A stretch of DNA of 6,092 nucleotides from Actinomycetes bacterium (lineage in GTDB: Bacteria; Actinomycetota; Actinomycetes; Actinomycetales; Actinomycetaceae), in contig JAEWHO010000003.1 of NCBI GenBank assembly GCA_023387755.1, forward strand, positions 1 through 6,092, given 5' to 3'. The stretch's first letter is position 1. Each line of letters begins with the position of its first letter. The translations under genes and the position numbers were made by a program. A model generated the notes under the pieces. The model saw only the letters and a program-made list of their open reading frames with translations, was not told where the DNA came from and searched no databases. This document shows, one piece after another, positions 1-4,731 of this stretch.

Positions 1-369
1 GACCCGGAACAGGTTCTTTTAGATCCGGAAACCCGAATCGAAGTGGAGCATATCTATCCGCGCCGACGTGCGGAGGCCGAAAGGTCCCTGTCGGATCGCA
101 AGTCTCTAGAGGCGCTCGGGAATAAGGCATTCTTGGAGAAGTCTGTAAATATCCGCGCCTCTGACTACCGTTTTGAGGACAAACGGAAATACTACGACGG
201 CTTTACTTCAGCCAATGGGAAGGTTCATCACGGCACTATGAACCATGAGCTCCAAACCTTAGCGAGCACTCAGTCTGACTTCACGGAGGCCGATATTCAG
301 GAGCGGAACATACGGATTATCGATGGTTTCATGGCATTCCTCGATAGCCATGGACTAATGCAGGATTAG
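1..369 (+). CDS. C-terminal part of a DUF262/DUF1524 (GmrSD-like) HNH nuclease, 5' end outside window
   Basis: The frame is open from base 1, so the visible 122 residues are the C-terminal end of a longer protein; the GTG at 43 is internal. A DUF1524-type HNH domain is visible: the E-H-I-Y-P motif at residues 16-20 (His17 the likely catalytic histidine), then L-G-N at 39-41, Asn50, and the characteristic A-S-D-Y-R-F stretch (53-58) followed by Lys61 and Y-Y (64-65). In this family the domain usually follows an N-terminal DUF262 ParB-like NTPase domain, as in GmrSD type IV enzymes that cut modified (glucosylated hydroxymethyl) DNA; that half cannot be checked here. Bases 121-240 are 46% G+C by hand count, against 62% for 1621-1740 in mrr, which suggests transfer. 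The stop codon overlaps the stop of the convergent gene by 4 nt. A phage-defence role is inferred from the family and from mrr nearby. Confidence 0.8.
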   Translation, partial: DPEQVLLDPETRIEVEHIYPRRRAEAERSLSDRKSLEALGNKAFLEKSVNIRASDYRFEDKRKYYDGFTSANGKVHHGTMNHELQTLASTQSDFTEADIQERNIRIIDGFMAFLDSHGLMQD

Positions 370-854
370 GCGGTCGTCCGCTTCGGCAAATACGGCTGGG
401 CGAGGCGACATACGTTCTCCCAGGGAAGGTGTGCGCGGACGATTCGGCATCGGGCGCGATAGTGCTCACTCGACTTGGCGGCGTCACATGCTGCTTGAAT
501 CGCGGCGGCGTCGGCGCCCAGTGCCTCATTGATCCACAGGAGGCCGCCTACACTTAGGGAGCGGTTGTAGGCAGTCCGGGAGGAGTAGTTGGGCGTCTTT
601 CGGACGTATTGACCTTCCCCGGTGGTCGCTTGAGCAGCAAACCACCCGACCATATGTTCACGTTGCGTGCGGTTCCACCACCGAGGGGGCACCCCGATAA
701 GCCAGGTATCGAATTCATCGGAGATGGGATAGTGCTGCTTGAATTTTTTCAGTAGTTGCGAGAAATCCCGCACGTCGATATCCGAGCTGAGGTCGACTCC
801 TGGGCCCGCTGTCCGGTTCTTCCGCTGGAGCGCTACTGGCAGGCGAAACTTCAT
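366..854 (-). CDS. Trp-rich protein of unknown function (162 aa)
   Basis: I do not recognise a named family. The product is a 162-residue soluble-looking protein with no signal peptide or membrane segment. Its centre is dense in aromatic residues: W51, WW at 59-60, W71 and W107, with a R-E-H-M-V-x-W-F stretch (65-72), P-N-Y-S-S-R-T-A-Y-N-R (88-98) and G-L-L-W-I-N-E-A-L-G (104-113). Such a pattern looks like a conserved fold rather than a chance frame. The helical C-terminal half is Ala/Arg-rich. The first ~25 residues are basic and less structured. The ATG at 854 is the only sensible start, because an in-frame TGA lies two codons upstream. No Shine-Dalgarno is visible, but a TACTAT -10-like hexamer lies 5 nt before the ATG, suggesting a leaderless mRNA. 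It is convergent with the HNH nuclease gene and divergent from mrr, so it is its own transcription unit. A defence role is possible only by location. Confidence 0.6.
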   Translation of the reverse strand: MKFRLPVALQRKNRTAGPGVDLSSDIDVRDFSQLLKKFKQHYPISDEFDTWLIGVPPRWWNRTQREHMVGWFAAQATTGEGQYVRKTPNYSSRTAYNRSLSVGGLLWINEALGADAAAIQAACDAAKSSEHYRARCRIVRAHLPWENVCRLAQPYLPKRTTA

Positions 855-859
855 ACTTC

Positions 860-865
860 ATAGTA
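860..865 (-). promoter_or_regulatory. Candidate -10 element for a leaderless transcript of the 162-aa gene
   Basis: Read on the minus strand the hexamer is TACTAT, a TANNNT-type -10 that ends 5 nt before the ATG at 854. Transcription would then start at or within a base or two of the start codon, which fits the lack of any Shine-Dalgarno. Leaderless genes are common in Actinobacteria. No convincing -35 is visible 16-19 bp upstream, so the call is tentative. Confidence 0.35.
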
Positions 866-1001
866 GGCATGGCGCAGTCCCCAGTTTCTGGAACTGCCGT
901 CTATTACCCTGTCCCCCTTCCTGCGCCCTGTTAGCCTGGAACCACCCTGCCGCGCCCCGCGCTGCAGCACAGATCTGATCTACAACGGAGTTAGCCGACC
1001 A

Positions 1002-2057
1002 ATGCAGCAGGACGCCCACCCCGCTTCTTCCACCGCCTCGCCTCCTACTAACTTCCCCGCGCGTGCACTCCCCACCAGCGACGAATTCCGCCCGGTCGTC
1101 CTCCAGGTTATGGCCGACGGGCAAGTACGCTCGATCCACGCAATTCACGAGCTCACCGCCAGCCATACCGGCCTCAGCGAGGAGATGCGGCAGGAGCGTA
1201 TCCCGTCGGGCCAACTGCGTTACGTCAACCGCATTAATTGGGCCTGTTCGGGCCTCTATCAAGCGGGTTTGCTGCGCCGTCCGCGGCGGGGGCACTACGT
1301 GATTACCGACGACGGCCTCGCCGTCAAATCCCGCAATCTCCCCTCGTATTCCGAGCGCGATATGGAAGAGTGGCCTGCCTGGCGCGCCTACCAGCAGGAA
1401 ATCGCGGCCCGGCGCAATAGCGAGTCCACCACTGCGGCCACCCCAGGCACTCCGGCCAACCCAGGCACTGCGGCCAACCCAGGCACTGCGGCCACCCCAG
1501 GCGCCCCGGCAGCCGCCGAGCACCCCGATGACCCGATCGAGCTGATGTCGGAAGCCGAAAAGGCGTTCAACGCAAAGGTTGAAACCGAACTGCGTAAACG
1601 CCTCCAGGAGGCCTCGCCGGAGTTCTTTGAGAAAGCCGTCATTGATCTGCTCTGGGCGATGGGATACGGCGGCACTCACGGCGGCAAGCAGCATTTGGGG
1701 CGCTCCGGCGACGGCGGTATCGACGGCATTATCCGCCAGGACGCGCTGGGCCTGACCAATATTTTCGTGCAGGCAAAGCGCTACAGCGACACTAACCGCG
1801 TCGGCGATCCCGAGATCCGTAATTTTATTGGCGCCATGGATACGCGAGGGGCCACTCTCGGGGTTTTTATTACGACGTCGACTTTCCTTCCTAGCGCCCA
1901 ACGCACCGCCCAGGGCTATCGGCACGGGCGAATTATCCTCATTGATGGCCTTAAATTAACCACCCTTATGCTGGCCTACGGGGTGGCAGTCCATAAGGCC
2001 TGCGAATTCGTATTATTCGAGATCGACGATGATTTCTTCGACGAAGATTTAACCTAA
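1002..2057 (+). CDS. mrr: Mrr-type restriction endonuclease (type IV, modified-DNA dependent)
   Basis: This is a complete 351-residue Mrr-family nuclease; E. coli Mrr is about 304. Residues ~23-110 form the N-terminal winged-helix Mrr_N domain (L-P-T-S-D-E-F-R-P-V-V-L, then S-G-Q-L-R-Y-V-N-R-I-N-W-A and a G-H-Y-V-I-T hairpin). Residues ~137-175 are a Pro/Ala/Gly/Thr linker built from an 18-bp DNA repeat. Residues ~205-325 are the PD-(D/E)XK catalytic domain: F-F-E-K (208-211), G-R-S-G-D-G-G-I-D-G (233-242) with Asp241 as metal ligand, and Q-A-K at 257-259 with Lys259. The family cuts DNA carrying methylated bases and also mediates high-pressure damage in E. coli. All catalytic residues are present, so it should be active. 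A GGAG lies 11 nt before the ATG. The tail is very acidic (D-D-D-F-F-D-E-D). It is probably co-transcribed with the methyltransferase 10 nt downstream. Confidence 0.92.
   Translation: MQQDAHPASSTASPPTNFPARALPTSDEFRPVVLQVMADGQVRSIHAIHELTASHTGLSEEMRQERIPSGQLRYVNRINWACSGLYQAGLLRRPRRGHYVITDDGLAVKSRNLPSYSERDMEEWPAWRAYQQEIAARRNSESTTAATPGTPANPGTAANPGTAATPGAPAAAEHPDDPIELMSEAEKAFNAKVETELRKRLQEASPEFFEKAVIDLLWAMGYGGTHGGKQHLGRSGDGGIDGIIRQDALGLTNIFVQAKRYSDTNRVGDPEIRNFIGAMDTRGATLGVFITTSTFLPSAQRTAQGYRHGRIILIDGLKLTTLMLAYGVAVHKACEFVLFEIDDDFFDEDLT
1431..1502 (+). repeat. Four 18-bp tandem repeats inside mrr
   Basis: Four contiguous 18-bp units start at 1431, 1449, 1467 and 1485, with unit ACTGCGGCCAMCCCAGGC and single-base differences (the second has ACTCC). 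Each encodes six residues of the form T-A/P-A-T/N-P-G. The array makes up most of the linker between the DNA-recognition and nuclease domains. Because 18 is a multiple of 3, slippage would change linker length without breaking the frame. Confidence 0.9.
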
Positions 2058-2061
2058 GGAG
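2055..2061 (+). promoter_or_regulatory. Ribosome binding site overlapping the mrr stop codon
   Basis: TAAGGAG combines the mrr stop (TAA) with a near-ideal Shine-Dalgarno, 6 nt before the ATG at 2068. Ribosomes finishing mrr would therefore feed the methyltransferase start. This fixes the start codon and supports one operon with translational coupling. Confidence 0.85.
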
Positions 2062-2067
2062 CCACAG

Positions 2068-2895
2068 ATGTCACCAGCCGACCCGCAGAGCACGCCTAGC
2101 CCAGCCGGTCCCGAGGCTGCTGCGCCGTCGTCACCCGGAGAGCTGCAATTGTGGATCGACAAATACGTCCGTGCTCACGCGGCTGGCGAGCAGTTATTCT
2201 CAACGGACCCGCACCCGCTAGTGGTCCAAGCTCTTGATAAGGTGCAGATTCTCACCCGCCACCGGCCCAGCGCGATTGACGTCGGTGCTGGCGAGGGACG
2301 GCACAGCCGGGAGCTCGCGCGCCGCGGCTATATTGTGTATGCGGTCGAGGGGGTAGAGGCCGCCGTCGCCGCCCAAGTAACAAGCCCTCCAAACGCGCCC
2401 ACCAACGACACCGCCTCACCGGACAGCGACGCTGCCGCAGCCCCAGGCGCCTCCTCTAGCAGCAGTTTTGCCCCTGACGCCTCACCTGACACCGCCATCG
2501 AATGGTTCCATGCCGACGTCTATACATGGAGCCCGCCTACGCCGGTCGACGTCGTCCTCACCGCCTTCTTTCACAAGCGGCACGACGGCATCCTCAAGCT
2601 CTTGCCACGCCTGTACTCCTGGGTACATGAAACCGGCTGGATGGTCCTCGTCGGCCACTCCCGCCTGCAAGCCGGCCGCGACGTCGGCGGTCCGCCCTAC
2701 GCCGACGCCCTCTGGGACCGCTCCGAGCTCGAAACTTCCCTTCGCAGCCACGGGTTCCGCATCGTTTTCTCGCAGGATATCGAGCACCCCGGCCGTTGCC
2801 GCGATACAGATCTTTCCGACGACGCCGCTCAGCGCCCGGGCAGCACCTCTACGCTGCCGGTAACCACCGTGATTGTCGCGCAGCGAGATAACTAA
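2068..2895 (+). CDS. Class I SAM-dependent methyltransferase (TehB-like fold) with low-complexity insertion
   Basis: The 275-residue protein has a Rossmann-type SAM-binding core. Motif I is A-I-D-V-G-A-G-E-G-R-H-S (69-80). The end of beta-2 is V-Y-A-V-E-G, with acidic Glu94 positioned to hold the SAM ribose. Beta-3 ends in H-A-D-V-Y-T-W (Asp150), and beta-4 is V-D-V-V-L-T-A-F-F (160-168). The motif I region and the overall layout resemble TehB/small-molecule methyltransferases. There is no (D/N)PP(Y/F) motif, so DNA methylation is unlikely and the substrate is unknown. Two parts are odd: a Pro/Ala/Ser-rich leader (1-24) and a ~40-residue Ala/Ser/Pro/Asp-rich insertion (~103-142) between beta-2 and beta-3. 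The core without these is close to the ~200 residues usual for TehB. It follows mrr by 10 nt with a strong RBS and converges on the acetyltransferase gene with a 4-nt overlap. Confidence 0.8.
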   Translation: MSPADPQSTPSPAGPEAAAPSSPGELQLWIDKYVRAHAAGEQLFSTDPHPLVVQALDKVQILTRHRPSAIDVGAGEGRHSRELARRGYIVYAVEGVEAAVAAQVTSPPNAPTNDTASPDSDAAAAPGASSSSSFAPDASPDTAIEWFHADVYTWSPPTPVDVVLTAFFHKRHDGILKLLPRLYSWVHETGWMVLVGHSRLQAGRDVGGPPYADALWDRSELETSLRSHGFRIVFSQDIEHPGRCRDTDLSDDAAQRPGSTSTLPVTTVIVAQRDN

Positions 2896-3443
2896 CGGTC
2901 AGCTGGCCGCGGGTCGGTGTGCAAGCGTGCGGCTATGGCGGCGTCAATCCGCTGGCCGTCGATGAGGAATTTCCCGCGCTCCACGCCTTCCACAATGAAT
3001 CCGGCCTTGGCTGCCACCGCTCCCGAGGCTGGATTATTCACGCGATATCCCAGCTCCAACCGCTCCACTGCGCACTCATCGATCATCCAGTTACTCAATA
3101 CGCGTACCAACGCTGAGGTAACTCCCTGTCCTCGCGCACCCGCATGGGCCCAGTAGTACACCCACGCACAGCGGTTTTCCGGCGAATAGTACGAGGCTGC
3201 CGCGAGCGCCCGCGCTCGATCCTGCGCATCCACCGCAACCAAGGTCACGCCCTGCGCATGGTCGGTCCTCGCCTGGACATACGCCTGCGCCGTTTCCATA
3301 TTCTCAACCGCGCCCTGCCGGGCCATATCCGGTGCGGAGCGAAACGCCTCCAGCACTGCAGCGGCATCTCTCACGTCGAGCACCCGATACGTCCACCCGG
3401 GGCAGAGGTCACCGGGCGCGGGTTGGGGAAGTTTGGAGCTCAC
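2892..3443 (-). CDS. GNAT-family N-acetyltransferase (RimJ/RimL-like)
   Basis: The 183-residue protein is a single GNAT domain, the usual length for RimJ/RimL-type enzymes that transfer acetyl from acetyl-CoA to an amine. The acetyl-CoA motif is at 98-112 (W-A-H-A-G-A-R-G-Q-G-V-T-S-A-L), with R-G-Q-G-V-T as the pyrophosphate-binding turn. The C-terminal signature is L-G-Y-R-V-N-N-P-A-S (131-140) followed by A-K-A-G-F-I-V-E-G (145-153), typical of the family. The substrate cannot be told: ribosomal protein N-termini, other proteins, or a small amine. The start is GTG at 3443; the next Met (residue 40) would cut off the first strand. No close Shine-Dalgarno is seen, and the start lies 9 nt after the stop of the siderophore-interacting gene in the same frame, so translation is probably coupled. 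It likely shares the iron-responsive promoter of that gene. Confidence 0.85.
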   Translation of the reverse strand: MSSKLPQPAPGDLCPGWTYRVLDVRDAAAVLEAFRSAPDMARQGAVENMETAQAYVQARTDHAQGVTLVAVDAQDRARALAAASYYSPENRCAWVYYWAHAGARGQGVTSALVRVLSNWMIDECAVERLELGYRVNNPASGAVAAKAGFIVEGVERGKFLIDGQRIDAAIAARLHTDPRPADR

Positions 3444-3452
3444 ATCGGTAGT

Positions 3453-4346
3453 TTACTCATCCTCATTCAGCGCGTGATGGTCCAGATTCGCGGTGCCTAC
3501 GCGCCAGTATCCGTCTACGCGGTAGTGGTTCCGCGCGAAGCCGTATTCCTTCAGGTAGCGGCGTATCGGTTTGATTCCGCCAGCCTCCCCACCTGCCCAC
3601 ACGAAACCCTCCGTATCGGGGAAGCGGTGTGCGGTGACGGCGTCCGAAAGTGCCATACTTATGCCCGGGGCGGCACCGTCGCGGTCACACCAGTGCACGG
3701 TGGCCTGTGCACGGGTGGGGAGCTCGATATGAGATGCGGGCCCGTCCACCTCTACAAATACAGTGACCGGCACGCCTTCACGTAATCCTTCCAACCGCCG
3801 CGCGATCGCGGGTAGGGCTGTCTCGTCCCCCGCCAGCACGTACCACGGGAATGCGTCGGCGACGACGATAGAGCCGCGTGGTCCTAACATGCCTAACTGG
3901 TCACCTGCCTGCGCTTGACTGGCCCAACGCCCGGCAACCCCGTGGTCGTGCAGCACGAAGTCAATATCGAGTAGGCGCTGGGCGGGATCGAACCAGCGGA
4001 TGGTGTAGTCCCGGAAGGTGTAATTCCGCCCCGACCAGCGCCCATCGATAATGCGTGGCATCGCGGGTGTGCCATCACTGCGGTGGTCGAAGAAAAGTTT
4101 CACATGGTCTTCTGGACCAAGGGTGTGGAAACCGGCGAAATCATCGTGGGCGCGGAACCGAATCCGCATCAGCGTCTGCGATAACCGCCTCACTGCGATT
4201 ACCGTTAGTATCCGAGGTTTAAGGTCAAAGTAGAAGCCGGATATACGCCCCAGTTCCTTTACGGGAGCGCCTGTGAAGTCGGTGCGGCACCAGCCACCCG
4301 CGGTGGGTGCGATGAGTTCACGCGAGGCCTTAACCTGATCTTGCAT
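3453..4346 (-). CDS. Siderophore-interacting protein (FAD-dependent ferric-siderophore reductase, SIP/ViuB family)
   Basis: This family reduces Fe(III)-siderophores in the cytoplasm with NAD(P)H or ferredoxin through FAD, releasing iron. The 297 residues match the usual 250-300. Residues ~43-160 form the FAD-binding barrel: R-D-Y-T-I-R at 112-117 is the flavin-binding RxYTxR motif, and H-D-H-G-V-A-G-R-W-A at 133-142 with A-G-D at 147-149 is the family hallmark. The C-terminal SIP domain has L-A-G-D-E-T-A-L-P-A-I (171-181), W-A-G-G-E-A-G (250-256) with I-K-P-I-R-R-Y-L, and the ending V-D-G-Y-W-R-V-G (277-284). The ~40 residues ahead of the barrel are slightly longer than typical. The ATG is supported by AAAAGGG ending 5 nt upstream. 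A DtxR/IdeR-like box lies 30-48 bp upstream, so expression is probably repressed by iron. No siderophore transporter is in the window. Confidence 0.92.
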   Translation of the reverse strand: MQDQVKASRELIAPTAGGWCRTDFTGAPVKELGRISGFYFDLKPRILTVIAVRRLSQTLMRIRFRAHDDFAGFHTLGPEDHVKLFFDHRSDGTPAMPRIIDGRWSGRNYTFRDYTIRWFDPAQRLLDIDFVLHDHGVAGRWASQAQAGDQLGMLGPRGSIVVADAFPWYVLAGDETALPAIARRLEGLREGVPVTVFVEVDGPASHIELPTRAQATVHWCDRDGAAPGISMALSDAVTAHRFPDTEGFVWAGGEAGGIKPIRRYLKEYGFARNHYRVDGYWRVGTANLDHHALNEDE

Positions 4347-4375
4347 CTGTGCCCTTTTCAGTCCCAGGAAACCGT

Positions 4376-4394
4376 TTAGGGCAGCCTAGCCTAT
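4376..4394 (-). promoter_or_regulatory. DtxR/IdeR-type iron box upstream of the siderophore-interacting gene
   Basis: The 19-bp site TTAGGGCAGCCTAGCCTAT matches the DtxR/IdeR consensus TTAGGTTAGSCTAACCTAA at 15 of 19 positions; the mismatches are at 6, 7, 14 and 19. It lies 29 bp before the ATG. On the minus strand it contains TAGGCT, a TANNNT-type -10, so repressor binding would block the promoter. The placement before an iron-acquisition gene makes the call stronger than the match alone. Confidence 0.8.
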
Positions 4395-4670
4395 CTCACG
4401 CAGCTGTGGAGCCCTGGCAGATGGGCCGCTCAACCCTCCTAAAACCCTTCCGAATGATCCGACCTTTTGTGGGCTTACTCACTATCGCACATGGGACGCA
4501 TTTTCGCTCGCCACACCGCCGTCGCAACCGCCCCTAAACACCGAGATCTCAAGGGTTTCTAAATTCGCGCGGCGGCGTCGCCAATTTCCCATCGCGCCGG
4601 CGAGCACAGAAATCGCCCAAGTTCTACCACTTGACCAATCCCCTCCACTTCACCCGCAGAGGCAGCGGTC

Positions 4671-4683
4671 TTACATATTGTAA
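4671..4683. promoter_or_regulatory. Perfect 13-bp palindrome, possible operator of the adhesin gene
   Basis: TTACA-TAT-TGTAA is a perfect inverted repeat (5-bp arms, 3-bp centre) ending 48 bp before the adhesin ATG. It contains TATTGT, a weak -10 match, and is an AT-rich patch in GC-rich surroundings. It could be a dimeric regulator site or part of the promoter; I cannot assign it to a known regulator. Confidence 0.35.
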
Positions 4684-4720
4684 ACAGACATTCGTTATTC
4701 TTTTTCCCCGTAAGACTATC

Positions 4721-4727
4721 GAGAGGA
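4721..4727 (+). promoter_or_regulatory. Ribosome binding site of the adhesin gene
   Basis: GAGAGGA ends 4 nt before the ATG at 4732. It supports this start, which gives a complete signal peptide. Confidence 0.75.
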
Positions 4728-4731
4728 CACC

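Larger units (their letters stand above)
4347..4731. other. Divergent intergenic region (385 bp)
   Basis: It separates the leftward iron-uptake pair from the rightward adhesin gene. The left end holds the RBS (AAAAGGG, 4352-4358) and iron box of the siderophore-interacting gene. The right end holds a palindrome at 4671-4683, a TATTCT (-10-like) at 4696-4701 and the RBS of the adhesin. Between ~4400 and ~4665 I see no convincing gene: short open frames on either strand lack an RBS or recognisable protein character. A short GC-rich hairpin (GGCG 4571-4574 with CGCC 4579-4582, flanked by AAATT and AATTT) is present but has no T-run. The length leaves room for an undetected small RNA or regulator sites. 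Confidence 0.6.

Noticed and set aside
926..944. GTTAGCCT as a second DtxR-like site before mrr
   Set aside because: Only the central 8 bases match the iron-box consensus and both outer arms fail, so it is best explained by chance.
858..1925. Long minus-strand open frame (355 aa) opposite mrr
   Set aside because: It is a mirror of the GC-rich mrr coding strand. It has repetitive G-R-S-A-W segments antisense to the 18-bp repeat and no recognisable domain, while the plus strand encodes an unmistakable Mrr.
2482..2787. Minus-strand 101-aa open frame opposite the methyltransferase
   Set aside because: It is an antisense shadow of the SAM-binding core on the plus strand, with no domain and no start signals.
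3144..3785. Plus-strand 213-aa open frame across the acetyltransferase/reductase junction
   Set aside because: It spans two well-supported minus-strand genes and their gap, and has no family character and no RBS.
4326..4338. TTAACCTGA near the reductase start as a second iron-box half-site
   Set aside because: It matches only one half-site, with no left arm, and lies inside the reductase coding sequence.
4349..4537. Short plus-strand open frame (62 aa) in the large intergenic region
   Set aside because: It overlaps the iron box and the reductase leader, lacks a Shine-Dalgarno, and has no protein-like pattern.
4442..4558. AAACCCTT (4442-4449) and AAGGGTTT (4551-4558) as an inverted repeat
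   Set aside because: The match is only 8 bp with a 101-bp gap; about one such pair is expected by chance in a region of this size.
4561..4587. GC-rich hairpin flanked by AAATT/AATTT as a terminator
   Set aside because: The stem is only 4 bp with unequal spacing to the AT flanks and no T-run follows. No gene ends nearby that would need it.
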